Shown piece after piece: positions 18,686 through 27,826 of a stretch of DNA of 64,000 nucleotides; within the stretch, counting starts at the first letter, position 1; every line of letters begins with the position of its first letter. This DNA is from Burkholderiales bacterium UBA4657. Its GTDB lineage: Bacteria; Pseudomonadota; Gammaproteobacteria; Burkholderiales; Burkholderiaceae_E. The notes beneath the pieces were generated by a model. The model did not search any database. It saw nothing but the letters and a program-made list of their open reading frames with translations, and had not been told where the DNA came from. Both the position numbers and the translations under genes were made by a program. The DNA lies in assembly GCA_002405475.1 (NCBI GenBank), contig DHLX01000018.1, forward strand, positions 186,001-250,000. The letters run 5' to 3'.

Positions 18686-20703
18686 GTCTGATCTTCTGTA
18701 GAACGAAATTGCAGCAGGGTAGCACCTTCACTGACCTGGTCGCCGGGGGCAAACAGAAAAGCCTCCACTGCACCAGCAGCGGGTGCCAGAATCGTATGTT
18801 CCATTTTCATGGCTTCCATCACCAGTAGCGGCGTACCCTTGTCGACCATCTGCCCGGGCGTTGCCAGCAGGCTGACGATCTTGCCGGGCATGGGGGCGCT
18901 CAGGCTGCCCTCGTTTTCATGTACGCCCGCCGCTGCCAGCAACGGGTCAAACCAGCACAAACGCACGACCTCGCCTTGATAAAATACATCATAGGCATCG
19001 GCCGTGACGATAACGTGCCCTTGATAGCTCTGGCCGTTAAGCCACACCTGATAGTGCTCACCCTGGGCACGGTAGCTAAAATCGGCAGCCTGCGAGATCG
19101 GTGCCGTCCCAATCTGGATACCCAGTTGCAGCCCCGCTGTCAAATAGTGCAAGTCGGTCTGAGCCTGCTGTTCGGCACTGCGCCAGAGCAAGGTACGTCG
19201 ATAATCGTGACCGCAACGCCAGCCGTCGCGGTTTGACCAGGGGTCGGCCTGAACTTTATGCGCTTCCTGCTCGAGCAAGGCCGCAACCGCCAGCGCCATA
19301 TAGGGTGCGCTCAGAGCAACATCGGGACATAAGCTGTCGGCATGGCGACCGATCAAACCGGTATCGACTGCTCCGCTTTGAAAATCCGGGTGTTCGATCA
19401 AGCGTCTGAGAAAACTCACATTATGGGCAACACCGACCAGGCGCGTATCAATCAAGGCCTGGCGCAGTGTGTGCAAGGCCTGGGCGCGGGTCTCGCCCCA
19501 GGCAATCAGTTTGGCGATCATCGGGTCATAATAAGGCGTAATGGTATCGCCACGGCTCACGCCGCTATCAATCCGTACCCGCGCCCGCGCATTATGTTGG
19601 TTGACCTGAAATGCCACGTGCGCCGGGAAGCTGAGCTGCTGCAAGCGCCCCATGGACGGCAGAAAACCTTTGGCCGGGTTTTCAGCATAAAGCCGCGCTT
19701 CAATTGCGTGCCCCTGCAGCGGCAGTTGCGATTGTTCTAGCGGCAGGGCTTCACCCGCTGCGACGCGTAATTGCCATTCCACCAGATCGAGGCCGGTAAT
19801 CATTTCCGTGACCGGGTGTTCGACCTGCAGGCGCGTATTCATTTCCATGAAATAAAACGCCTCGCCCTCGGCAATAAATTCCACCGTGCCGGCACCAACA
19901 TAGCCGACGGCTTGTGCCGCAGCAACGGCGGCCTCACCCATCTGACGACGGCGCTCGGCAGTCATGCCGGGGGCAGGCGCTTCTTCCAGTACCTTCTGGT
20001 GCCGTCGTTGTGCCGAGCAATCGCGCTCGAACAGGTAAAGACAATGCCCGTGCTGATCGGCAAAAACCTGCACTTCGATATGGCGTGGGCGCGTCAGATA
20101 TTTTTCGATCAATACCTGATCGTCACCAAAAGCATTACGCGCCTCGCGTTGGCACGAGGCCAATGCCGCAAGAAAATCAGAGGCGCGTTCGACCACGCGC
20201 ATGCCCTTGCCACCACCACCGGCGCTGGCTTTGATCAAGACCGGAAAGCCGATTTTTTCTGCCTCCTGTTGCAGCAGGACCGGGGTTTGGTCAGTGCCAT
20301 GATAGCCCGGCACCAGTGGTACTCCGGCGCGCTGCATCAAGGCCTTGGCGGCACTTTTGCTGCCCATGGCGGCAATGGCTTGCGCTGGCGGGCCGATGAA
20401 AACCAGGCCATGATCGAAACATGCTTGAGCAAAGTCTTCATTTTCACTCAAAAAACCATAGCCGGGGTGTACTGCCTGGGCGCCACTCTGTAGCGCGGCT
20501 TGCAGTATTTTGTCAGCCAGCAGATAACTTTCTTGCGGCGTAGTGCCACCCAGGCCGATGGCCTCATCGCAAACACGTACGTGTTGTGCCTGGGCATCGG
20601 CATCGGAATAGACTGCTACAGTAGCTATCCCTAAACGACGCGCTGTCGTAGCCACCCGGCAGGCAATTTCGCCGCGATTGGCGATCAGTATTTTTTTGAA
20701 CAT
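18682..20703 (-). CDS. liuD: Methylcrotonyl-CoA carboxylase biotin-containing subunit
   Basis: A 673-residue acyl-CoA carboxylase alpha subunit. Domains in order: biotin carboxylase N-terminal domain (KILIANRGEIACRVATTARR), ATP-grasp (KASAGGGGKGMRVV near 160; MEMNTRLQVEHPVTE near 285), biotin carboxylase C-terminal domain, a linker, and a C-terminal biotinyl domain with VMEAMKMEHTI near residue 635, whose Lys is biotinylated. With the liuB product it carboxylates 3-methylcrotonyl-CoA. The operon context selects this substrate over acetyl- or propionyl-CoA. It starts 1 bp after liuC and overlaps the dehydrogenase gene. Confidence 0.94.
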   Translation of the reverse strand: MFKKILIANRGEIACRVATTARRLGIATVAVYSDADAQAQHVRVCDEAIGLGGTTPQESYLLADKILQAALQSGAQAVHPGYGFLSENEDFAQACFDHGLVFIGPPAQAIAAMGSKSAAKALMQRAGVPLVPGYHGTDQTPVLLQQEAEKIGFPVLIKASAGGGGKGMRVVERASDFLAALASCQREARNAFGDDQVLIEKYLTRPRHIEVQVFADQHGHCLYLFERDCSAQRRHQKVLEEAPAPGMTAERRRQMGEAAVAAAQAVGYVGAGTVEFIAEGEAFYFMEMNTRLQVEHPVTEMITGLDLVEWQLRVAAGEALPLEQSQLPLQGHAIEARLYAENPAKGFLPSMGRLQQLSFPAHVAFQVNQHNARARVRIDSGVSRGDTITPYYDPMIAKLIAWGETRAQALHTLRQALIDTRLVGVAHNVSFLRRLIEHPDFQSGAVDTGLIGRHADSLCPDVALSAPYMALAVAALLEQEAHKVQADPWSNRDGWRCGHDYRRTLLWRSAEQQAQTDLHYLTAGLQLGIQIGTAPISQAADFSYRAQGEHYQVWLNGQSYQGHVIVTADAYDVFYQGEVVRLCWFDPLLAAAGVHENEGSLSAPMPGKIVSLLATPGQMVDKGTPLLVMEAMKMEHTILAPAAGAVEAFLFAPGDQVSEGATLLQFRSTEDQT

Positions 20704-20704
20704 A

Positions 20705-21487
20705 TCAGCGCACCCAGCCTGGTTTTTGTTTATTCAAAAAAGCCTGCACTCCGGCCTGTCCGTCGGCACTGCCACGTGCCTGGGCAATATGCTCGGCGGT
20801 GATTTCACGCAGGCGCTCATCCAGCGGGCTATCCGCGACCTTGTGCAGTAGTTGTTTGGTGACGGCGACCGCTTGCGGGCTGTTGTTCAGAACAGCCTGA
20901 ATCCACTCATGGACTTTATCGTCCAGCTCTTCTGGGGTACAAATATCGTGTACCAGCCCCATACGAAAAGCCTCGGCTGCATCCCATTTTTCTGCCGTCA
21001 AGGCATAACGTCGGGCCTGACGCAAGCCAATGGCACGTACCACATAAGGCGCAATGGTCGCGGGTACCAGCCCAAGTTTGACTTCGGACAAACAGAATTG
21101 CGCCGATTGCACCGCCACGACCAGATCGCACACCGCAAGCAGGCCAATGCCGCCGGCGTAGGCATCGCCCTGCACCCGGGCTATCACGGGCTTGTTGCAG
21201 GTGTCGAGTGCGTGCAGCATGGCTGCCAGTCCACGCGCATCGGCCAGATTTTGTTCATAGGAATACCCGGCCATGGCGCGCATCCAGTTCAGATCGGCAC
21301 CGGCGCAAAAAGCCGGTCCCTGGGCTGCCAGCACCACCACCCGCACTTGCGGATCCTGATTCAGTTGCACAAAGACACGGTGCAGTTCGGCAATCAGGGT
21401 TTCATTGAAAGCATTGCGTACTTGTGGCCGTTGCAGCACGACCTGAGCCACGGCCTCATGAATGGAACAGGTGAGCACACTGGTCAT
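20705..21487 (-). CDS. liuC: Methylglutaconyl-CoA hydratase (enoyl-CoA hydratase family)
   Basis: A 260-residue crotonase-fold enzyme. The oxyanion-hole segments are GPAFCAGADLNWM near residue 60 and GDAYAGGIGLLAVCDLVVA near residue 107; the second catalytic glutamate lies in SEVKLGLVPATIAPYVVRAI. It converts 3-methylglutaconyl-CoA to HMG-CoA between the carboxylase and the lyase. Family membership is certain; the substrate is inferred from its place between liuB and liuD. Confidence 0.93.
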   Translation of the reverse strand: MTSVLTCSIHEAVAQVVLQRPQVRNAFNETLIAELHRVFVQLNQDPQVRVVVLAAQGPAFCAGADLNWMRAMAGYSYEQNLADARGLAAMLHALDTCNKPVIARVQGDAYAGGIGLLAVCDLVVAVQSAQFCLSEVKLGLVPATIAPYVVRAIGLRQARRYALTAEKWDAAEAFRMGLVHDICTPEELDDKVHEWIQAVLNNSPQAVAVTKQLLHKVADSPLDERLREITAEHIAQARGSADGQAGVQAFLNKQKPGWVR

Positions 21488-21535
21488 CGGGCTGGCTCCA
21501 TAGTAGTACCAAGTTTGCGAAATGATTGGTTCATG

Positions 21536-23143
21536 TCACATCCTGAAGACGCCAAAGCGGGTGTCGGGTATCGGGGCGTTCAGACTGGCGCTTAAACCCA
21601 GTGCCAGCACGCGCCGGGTATCAACCGGGTCGATAATGCCGTCGTCCCACAAACGTGCCGTGGCGTAGTACGGGTGCGCCTGGGCTTCAAACTGGGCGCG
21701 CACCGGCGCTTTGAACGCCAGTTCCTGTTCCTCGCTCCAGCTGCCGCCTTTTTTTTCTATGGCTTCACGTTTGACTGTAGCCAATACACTGGCCGCCTGT
21801 TCGCCGCCCATGACACCAATGCGCGCATTTGGCCACATCCATAAAAAGCGGGGTGAATAGGCACGGCCACACATGCCGTAATTGCCAGCACCAAAACTGC
21901 CACCGATAATGACGGTGAATTTGGGGACCTGTGCCGTAGCCACTGCCGTCACCATTTTGGCGCCGTTCTTGGCTATGCCTTCATTTTCATATTTGCGCCC
22001 GACCATGAAGCCGGTTATGTTTTGCAGGAAGATGAGCGGTATTTTTCTCTGGCAACAGAGCTCGATGAAATGCGCGCCCTTCAAGGCGGCTTCACTGAAC
22101 AAAATACCGTTATTGGCAATGATGCCGACCGGCATGCCCCACAAGTGCGCAAAGCCCGTGACCAGGGTCGTGCCGTAGCGTGCTTTCCATTCGTCAAAGT
22201 CGGAATCATCGACGAGACGGGCAATAATCTCGCGCACATCAAACGGTTTTTTGCTGTCGGTGGGGATGATGCCGTACAGTTCTTCGGCGGCATAGCGCGG
22301 TGCCTTGGGCTCACGCAAATCCAAGCCAACGGGTTTGGTCGTATTCAAATTCGCCACAATGCTGCGCGCAATCGCCAGGGCATGGGTGTCGTCGTGCGCC
22401 AGATGGTCGGCCACGCCCGATAGCCTCGTGTGTACATCAGCGCCGCCCAGATCTTCGGCACTCACCACTTCGCCGGTGGCGGCCTTGACCAAAGGCGGGC
22501 CAGCCAGAAAGATCGTACCCTGATTTTTTACGATGATCGATTCGTCGCTCATGGCCGGTACATAGGCCCCGCCTGCGGTACAGGAACCCATGACCACCGC
22601 AATCTGGGCAATGCCTTCGGCACTCATGTTAGCCTGATTAAAAAAGATGCGGCCAAAGTGATCGCGGTCGGGAAAAATTTCGTCCTGGTTCGGCAAATTG
22701 GCACCGCCACTATCGACCAGATAGACGCAGGGCAGACGATTTTGCTGCGCAATTTCCTGGGCGCGCAAATGTTTTTTTCCGGTCATGGGGAAATAGGTAC
22801 CGCCCTTGACCGTAGCATCGTTGCAGACAATGACGCATTCACGTCCCTGTATGCGGCCAATGCCGGTAATAACACCAGCGCCCGGTGCCGCGCCCTCATA
22901 CAGACCGTGCGCCGCCAGCGGCGATAACTCAAGAAACGGTGAGCCGGGGTCGAGTAGCAGATTGACCCGGTCACGCGGTAGCAACTTGCCACGCGCCACA
23001 TGTTTTTTTCGCGCTTCGTTACCGCCACCGAGCGCGGCCTGTTGCAATTTTTGCTGCAAGTCTTGCACCAAAGCCTGTTGTGCCTGGGCATTGGCGATAA
23101 ACTCTGGGTCACGGGGGGCGAGTCGGGATTCAAGAACGGGCAT
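21536..23143 (-). CDS. liuB: Methylcrotonyl-CoA carboxylase carboxyltransferase subunit
   Basis: A 535-residue carboxyltransferase. Both crotonase-like halves are present, with [20 protein letters not shown] at the start, [16 protein letters not shown] near residue 140 (typical of methylcrotonyl- and geranyl-CoA enzymes), and [15 protein letters not shown] and [16 protein letters not shown] in the second half. It transfers the carboxyl group from biotin on LiuD to 3-methylcrotonyl-CoA. Length and motifs fit LiuB better than propionyl-CoA carboxylase. Confidence 0.95.
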   Translation of the reverse strand: MPVLESRLAPRDPEFIANAQAQQALVQDLQQKLQQAALGGGNEARKKHVARGKLLPRDRVNLLLDPGSPFLELSPLAAHGLYEGAAPGAGVITGIGRIQGRECVIVCNDATVKGGTYFPMTGKKHLRAQEIAQQNRLPCVYLVDSGGANLPNQDEIFPDRDHFGRIFFNQANMSAEGIAQIAVVMGSCTAGGAYVPAMSDESIIVKNQGTIFLAGPPLVKAATGEVVSAEDLGGADVHTRLSGVADHLAHDDTHALAIARSIVANLNTTKPVGLDLREPKAPRYAAEELYGIIPTDSKKPFDVREIIARLVDDSDFDEWKARYGTTLVTGFAHLWGMPVGIIANNGILFSEAALKGAHFIELCCQRKIPLIFLQNITGFMVGRKYENEGIAKNGAKMVTAVATAQVPKFTVIIGGSFGAGNYGMCGRAYSPRFLWMWPNARIGVMGGEQAASVLATVKREAIEKKGGSWSEEQELAFKAPVRAQFEAQAHPYYATARLWDDGIIDPVDTRRVLALGLSASLNAPIPDTRFGVFRM

Positions 23144-23194
23144 GGGTCACCTGAATAAAAAGGGTCGTGTGCCTAGGGTGCATGGTCAGGCTCG

Positions 23195-24388
23195 CTAGGG
23201 CAGCAGTTCGATAGCCAGGGCAGTGGCTTCACCACCACCGATGCACAATGATGCAACACCACGGCGTACGTGCTGTTTTTTCAAGGCATGCAGCAGCGTT
23301 ACCACAATGCGCGCACCACTGGCACCGATGGGGTGGCCGAGGGCGCATGCGCCACCATGCACATTGACGCGCTCATGCGCCATGCCATGCTCGCGCATGG
23401 CGGCCATGGTGACGACAGCAAAGGCTTCGTTGATTTCAAACAGATCGACTTGTGCTGTATTCCAGCCAGTCTTTTCATACAGTTTTTGAATAGCACCGAC
23501 CGGCGCAGTGGTAAACCAGCCGGGTTCCTGGGCATGGGTGCTGTGTCCTACCAGTCGTGCCAGAGGCTTCAAACCCTGTGCTTGTGCACGGCTCTCGCGC
23601 ATCAGTACCAGTGCTGCGGCACCGTCGGAAATGGACGAGGCATTGGCGGCAGTCACCGTACCCTGTTGACTGAATGCCGGTTTCAGCGTGGGTATTTTGT
23701 CGGCCCGGGCTTTGAACGGCGATTCATCTCGGCGAATGACGGAACCGTCTTTGAGTGTGATGGGTGCGATTTCGGTGTCGAAGCTGCCATCGCTGTTGGC
23801 GGCCAGCGCACGTTTGAGCGATTCAAGCGCATAGGCATCCTGCGCTTCGCGGCTGAATTGATAATGCGCCGCGCATTGGTCGGCAAATACGCCCATCAGC
23901 TTGCCGTTGCCCTGCTCGTTTTTGTCGTAGGCATCTTCCAGTCCGTCGAGGAACATATGGTCGAGTACGACCCCGTGCCCCATGCGCAAGCCGGCGCGCG
24001 CCTTGGGCAATAAATACGGCGCGTTGCTCATCGACTCCATGCCTCCCGCGACTACGACCTCGGCTGACCCGGCACATAAGGCATCGTAGCCCTGCATCAA
24101 TGCCTTCATGCCCGAGCCGCACATTTTGTTGATGGTGGTGCAGCCGGCACTTAAGGGCAGGCCCGCCGCCAGCGCGGCCTGACGCGCCGGTGCCTGTCCT
24201 TGACCAGCGGGCAGGACGCAGCCCATCAGTACCTCCTGTACCTGTGCCGGTGCTATGCCGGCACGTTGTACCGCTGCCCGTATGGCAACACCACCCAAGG
24301 CTGATGCCGTCAACCCTTTCAGTTCACCCTGAAAGGCACCCATCGGCGTTCTGGCCGCCGCAACAATAACAATGGCATCGTGTGACAT
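23195..24388 (-). CDS. Acetyl-CoA C-acyltransferase (thiolase)
   Basis: A 397-residue thiolase. The nucleophilic cysteine lies in TTINKMCGSGMKALMQGYDA near residue 88; the C-terminal motifs NEAFAVVTMAAM, GGACALGHPIGASGARI and CIGGGEATA carry the catalytic His and Cys. It starts one base before the end of the liuA stop (TGATG). In this operon it most likely cleaves acetoacetyl-CoA to two acetyl-CoA after HMG-CoA lyase action. No CoA-transferase for acetoacetate activation is in the window, so that step must be encoded elsewhere. Confidence 0.94.
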   Translation of the reverse strand: MSHDAIVIVAAARTPMGAFQGELKGLTASALGGVAIRAAVQRAGIAPAQVQEVLMGCVLPAGQGQAPARQAALAAGLPLSAGCTTINKMCGSGMKALMQGYDALCAGSAEVVVAGGMESMSNAPYLLPKARAGLRMGHGVVLDHMFLDGLEDAYDKNEQGNGKLMGVFADQCAAHYQFSREAQDAYALESLKRALAANSDGSFDTEIAPITLKDGSVIRRDESPFKARADKIPTLKPAFSQQGTVTAANASSISDGAAALVLMRESRAQAQGLKPLARLVGHSTHAQEPGWFTTAPVGAIQKLYEKTGWNTAQVDLFEINEAFAVVTMAAMREHGMAHERVNVHGGACALGHPIGASGARIVVTLLHALKKQHVRRGVASLCIGGGEATALAIELLP

Positions 24389-25587
24389 CAGGCGGTCTCC
24401 GCAAATAATTCACGTCCAATCAGCATGCGCCGTATCTCGCTGGTACCAGCACCAATTTCATAGAGCTTGGCATCGCGCCACAAGCGCCCGGTCGGGTATT
24501 CGTTGATATAGCCATTGCCACCTAGAATCTGAATTGCCTCCCCGGCCATCCAGGTGGCTTTTTCGGCGCAATACAGAATGACCCCGGCGCAGTCCTTGCG
24601 CATAGGGCGTAGATGATCGGCACCGGCACGGTCGAGCGCCTGTCCGACGGCATACAAATAGGAACGGCAGGCCATCAGTGTGGTGTACATGTCAGCGATC
24701 TTGCCTTGTATCAACTGAAATTCACCAATACTTTGACCAAACTGTTTGCGGTCATGAATGTAGGGCACGACCACGTCCATGCAGGCCTGCATAATGCCTA
24801 CCGGCCCGGCGGCCAGTACGGCACGTTCATAATCCAGACCACTCATCAGGACCTTGACCCCGTTACCCACCCCGCCCAGTACCTGTTCCTCGGGGACTTC
24901 GCAGTCCTGGAATACCAGTTCCCCGGTATGCGAGCCGCGCATGCCCAGTTTGTCGAGTTTTTGCGCAACACCAAAACCTTTCATGCCTTTTTCCACCAGA
25001 AACGCGGTGATGCCTTTGGCGCCCGCTTCAGGGTTGGTCTTGGCATAGACCACCAGCACATCGGCATCCGGCCCGTTGGTAATCCACATTTTTGAGCCAT
25101 TCAAGACATAGACGCCGCCTTTTTTTTCGGCACGCAGCTTCATGCTTACCACATCCGACCCGGCATTCGGTTCGCTCATGGCCAGGGCGCCGACAAATTC
25201 GCCGCTAATCAGTTTGGGCAGATAGCGCTGTTTTTGCGCGTCGTTGCCGTTGCGATAAATCTGATTGACACACAAATTGCTGTGCGCCCCATAACTGAGA
25301 CCAATAGACGCACTGGCACGGCTGATTTCTTCCAGCGCCACCATATGGGCGGTATAGCCCATGTCGGCACCGCCATAACGGTCACTCACGGTGACTCCCA
25401 GCACACCCAGGTCGCCAAACTTGCGCCATAAGGCCATGGGAAACTGGTCGCTGCGATCCACTTCGGACGCCAGCGGGGCAATTTCTGCCTGGGCAAAGGC
25501 GCGTACCGACTGACGCAGCAGGGCAATATCTTCGCCCAAAGGAAAATCAATACCGGGCAGTTCAACCTGGGGGGTGGCAGTACTCAT
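24388..25587 (-). CDS. liuA: Isovaleryl-CoA dehydrogenase
   Basis: A 399-residue FAD-dependent acyl-CoA dehydrogenase. [20 protein letters not shown] near residue 90, [16 protein letters not shown] and the catalytic-base segment [20 protein letters not shown] near residue 245 are typical; the early Glu position separates isovaleryl-CoA from short-chain enzymes. The C-terminal [20 protein letters not shown] is a family signature. The ATG at 25587 follows an AGGAG ribosome site. It is the first gene after the 36-bp LiuR palindrome. Confidence 0.95.
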   Translation of the reverse strand: MSTATPQVELPGIDFPLGEDIALLRQSVRAFAQAEIAPLASEVDRSDQFPMALWRKFGDLGVLGVTVSDRYGGADMGYTAHMVALEEISRASASIGLSYGAHSNLCVNQIYRNGNDAQKQRYLPKLISGEFVGALAMSEPNAGSDVVSMKLRAEKKGGVYVLNGSKMWITNGPDADVLVVYAKTNPEAGAKGITAFLVEKGMKGFGVAQKLDKLGMRGSHTGELVFQDCEVPEEQVLGGVGNGVKVLMSGLDYERAVLAAGPVGIMQACMDVVVPYIHDRKQFGQSIGEFQLIQGKIADMYTTLMACRSYLYAVGQALDRAGADHLRPMRKDCAGVILYCAEKATWMAGEAIQILGGNGYINEYPTGRLWRDAKLYEIGAGTSEIRRMLIGRELFAETA

Positions 25588-25611
25588 GGTGTCTCCTTGC
25601 AATTTCACTAC

Positions 25612-25647
25612 AGTCTAATTGACGTTTACGTAAACGTCAATTAGACT
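25612..25647 (-). promoter_or_regulatory. Perfect 36-bp palindrome: LiuR operator with embedded promoter
   Basis: Every one of the 18 base pairs each side of 25629/25630 matches; the core is TTGACGTTTACG and its mirror. It lies 4 bp after the liuR stop and 24 bp before liuA. On the minus strand it contains TTGACG and TAGACT with a 17-bp spacer, a plausible sigma-70 promoter for liuA; because of the symmetry the same elements exist on the plus strand. The core resembles LiuR sites described in proteobacteria. LiuR bound here would cover both hexamers. Confidence 0.9.
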
Positions 25648-25651
25648 TTAT

Positions 25652-26038
25652 TCAGCTTGCGTTTTTTCTTTTGCCCAGCAAACGCAAGCATTCCTGCTCA
25701 TGGACGCGCAATTCCGCCAGGGTGGCTTCCAGGTCTTCGCGCTGACGTTCCAGCTGGTTACGGTGTTCGGCCAGTTTACCCAGGAATTTTTTCAGCTGCG
25801 GCAAGGTATCACGTGGTGACTCATACATGTCAATAATGTCTTTGATTTCCTGCAAGGCAAAGCCCAGACGCTTGCCGCGCAGCGTCAGTTTCAGTCGGGT
25901 GCGGTCGCGCGCGCTATAAATGCGCTGGCGTCCAGCACGTTCGGGGGCGAGCAAGCCCTGGTCTTCATAAAAGCGAATGGCGCGCGGAGTAACATCAAAT
26001 TCACGCGCCAGTTCAGAAATAGTGTAGGTTTGAGTCAT
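25652..26038 (-). CDS. liuR: MerR-family regulator LiuR of leucine/isovalerate catabolism
   Basis: A 128-residue MerR-type protein: winged-helix N-terminal domain (TYTISELAREFDVTPRAIRF, then YEDQGLLAPERAGRQRIYSA) and a dimerising coiled coil (about residues 85-118). No C-terminal metal-binding cysteines like those of CueR or ZntR are seen, as expected for LiuR, which responds to a CoA intermediate. It is directly upstream of liuA with the palindrome between them. Its ATG overlaps the ATG of the divergent hydrolase gene, so its promoter must lie inside that gene. Confidence 0.92.
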   Translation of the reverse strand: MTQTYTISELAREFDVTPRAIRFYEDQGLLAPERAGRQRIYSARDRTRLKLTLRGKRLGFALQEIKDIIDMYESPRDTLPQLKKFLGKLAEHRNQLERQREDLEATLAELRVHEQECLRLLGKRKNAS

Positions 26039-27107
26039 GACACATCTTACCTTCCCTTTTGCTGCAACACCTAGTCCCGGGCAAGTCTTGTCCGTGGCCG
26101 CGGGTGTCTATTGGTTACGCATGCCACTGCCATTCGCACTGGACCACATCAATTTGTGGCTGATAGAAGACAGTGACGGCTGGACAGTGGTGGACTGCGG
26201 CATTGCCAACGAGACCACGCGCCAGCTTTGGCAACAGATATTTGCCGAAGGGCTGCAAGGTAAGCCGGTCATACGCGTGCTTTGCACCCATATGCACCCC
26301 GATCATATCGGTTGTGCCGACTGGCTGTGCCAGTACTGGCAAGCGCCCTTGTGGATGACCGGCGCCGAATATTTGAGCGCACGTATTTTGAGTGCCGGAC
26401 TGCCCGGCACTGATGCCACCGGCGCGGTGGCGCACTACGCCCGGCATGGCATGCTGCCTGAACACCAGGAAAAAATTGCGGCACGCGGTGGCTTTTATGC
26501 CAAAGCGGTTCCAAGCGTGCCGGGTACCTATTTTCGACTGCAACATGGCGATGTTTTGCTTATGGGCGGATACGAGTGGCGGGTACTGTGTGGCTTCGGT
26601 CACTCGCCGGAGCACGCCTCGCTGCTGTGTCCGGCGCTGAATATAGCCATTACTGGCGATATGCTGCTGCCAAAAATTTCGACCAATATTTCGGTCTACC
26701 CGATAGAGCCTGACGCTAACCCACTCAGGCTGTTCCTGGATTCCTTGCCAGCCTACCATCAGCTTGACCCGCAATGCCTGATACTGCCCTCGCATGGACA
26801 GCCCTTTATCGGTGCCGGACAACGGGTACATCAGCTAGAGCAACACCACCAGCAGCGCTTGCACGATCTGCTCGAGTTTTGCCACACTGCCCCACGCACG
26901 GCGGTTGACGTGCTGCCGGTGTTGTTCCGGCGCGAGCTGGACCTGCATCAACTGACCTTTGCCCTGGGTGAGGCGATAGCGCACCTGAATTATTTATGGC
27001 ATGACGGTGAATTGGAACGGCAGCAACAGGAGGGTATTTACCGCTTTGTGGCCGTGCCCGAGTCGCGCCGTGGTTTACGTGGCGCACGTGTAAACAGCCA
27101 GTCATAG
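26037..27107 (+). CDS. MBL-fold metallohydrolase
   Basis: A 356-residue metallo-beta-lactamase-fold hydrolase. CTHMHPDHIGCADWL near residue 84 is the HxHxDH metal site, and CGFGHSPEHASLLCPALNIA and ITGDMLLPKIS supply the third His and bridging Asp. LRMPLPFALDHINLWLIED is typical of a subgroup seen beside acyl-CoA dehydrogenase genes in betaproteobacteria; a thioesterase-like role is possible but not shown. The ATG shares two bases with the liuR ATG on the other strand. Its 3' end overlaps the convergent SDR gene by 70 bp. Confidence 0.88.
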   Translation: MTHLTFPFAATPSPGQVLSVAAGVYWLRMPLPFALDHINLWLIEDSDGWTVVDCGIANETTRQLWQQIFAEGLQGKPVIRVLCTHMHPDHIGCADWLCQYWQAPLWMTGAEYLSARILSAGLPGTDATGAVAHYARHGMLPEHQEKIAARGGFYAKAVPSVPGTYFRLQHGDVLLMGGYEWRVLCGFGHSPEHASLLCPALNIAITGDMLLPKISTNISVYPIEPDANPLRLFLDSLPAYHQLDPQCLILPSHGQPFIGAGQRVHQLEQHHQQRLHDLLEFCHTAPRTAVDVLPVLFRRELDLHQLTFALGEAIAHLNYLWHDGELERQQQEGIYRFVAVPESRRGLRGARVNSQS

Positions 27108-27826
27108 CAGGTAATGGGCAGCCAGCGCAACAGCCGCGCCACCCATCCCATTTGCCACGGTATGACGCTCATTTTTTTCTGTTGTGCGATGACTCGCAGG
27201 GCTTTTTCGGCAAAGGTCTCGGCGGGCATCAGAAACGGCATGGGGTACGGGTTATGGCGCGTCATGGGGGTGTCAATATAGCCCGGCGCTATGGTCAAAA
27301 CCCGTATGCCGAACGGTGCCAGTTCCAGCCGTAAACTTTCCAGGTAGGCCATGACCCCGGCTTTTGAGGCACTGTAGGCCCCTGCACCCGGCAGGCCGCG
27401 CACCCCGGCGACACTGGCAATACCAACCAGAGTACCGCTACCACGCGCTTTCATGGCGTCGATGAAAGGCTGAAATGTGGCTACGGTCGCAGTCAGGTTG
27501 GTCTGGACAATTTCCTGAAAAACGGCCAGATCTTCGGCAATTTCTGTCAGGGTGCCAGCCGAAACTCCGGCGTTGGCAATGACAATATCCGGACAACCAT
27601 AGTCCTGCAAATGGCGCTGCAGCGCGTTACGCAAGGCCTCGAAGTCTGTAACATCGACGGCGTAACAGGCGGCAATACTGCCATCAAGCGATTGCGCCAG
27701 TTCCTGCAGTTTGTCGGCACGCCGCGCCAGCAAGCCCAGGGCTGCGCCGCGTTGCGCATAGGCACGCGCCAGCGCCGCCCCCAAGCCGCTGGAGGCGCCG
27801 GTAATAAATACGTGGGGCTTAGCCAC
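27038..27826 (-). CDS. Short-chain dehydrogenase/reductase
   Basis: A roughly 262-residue SDR. VFITGASSGLGAALARAYAQ is the cofactor-binding TGxxxGxG motif, IVIANAGVS is the NAG motif, and IASVAG with AYSASKAGVMAYLE provides the Ser-Tyr-Lys triad. The frame has no ATG near the 5' end: the choices are GTG at 27826, overlapping the dsbA stop, or TTG at 27853. GTG is preferred by its position eight codons before the Rossmann motif. The last 70 bp overlap the convergent hydrolase gene. Substrate unknown. Confidence 0.87.
   Translation of the reverse strand: MAKPHVFITGASSGLGAALARAYAQRGAALGLLARRADKLQELAQSLDGSIAACYAVDVTDFEALRNALQRHLQDYGCPDIVIANAGVSAGTLTEIAEDLAVFQEIVQTNLTATVATFQPFIDAMKARGSGTLVGIASVAGVRGLPGAGAYSASKAGVMAYLESLRLELAPFGIRVLTIAPGYIDTPMTRHNPYPMPFLMPAETFAEKALRVIAQQKKMSVIPWQMGWVARLLRWLPITCYDWLFTRAPRKPRRDSGTATKR

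Noticed and set aside
19771..20493. 240-codon plus-strand frame opposite liuD
   Set aside because: Antisense to the biotin carboxylase domain; no recognisable fold, no ribosome site.
20852..21595. 247-codon plus-strand frame opposite liuC
   Set aside because: Runs across the liuC-liuB junction against the operon direction, with no features of its own.
23270..24013. 247-codon plus-strand frame opposite the thiolase gene
   Set aside because: Antisense shadow of a conserved enzyme with third-position bias that keeps the reverse frame open.
26115..26831. 238-codon minus-strand frame inside the MBL hydrolase gene
   Set aside because: Antisense to the metal-binding core; no family match and no start signals.
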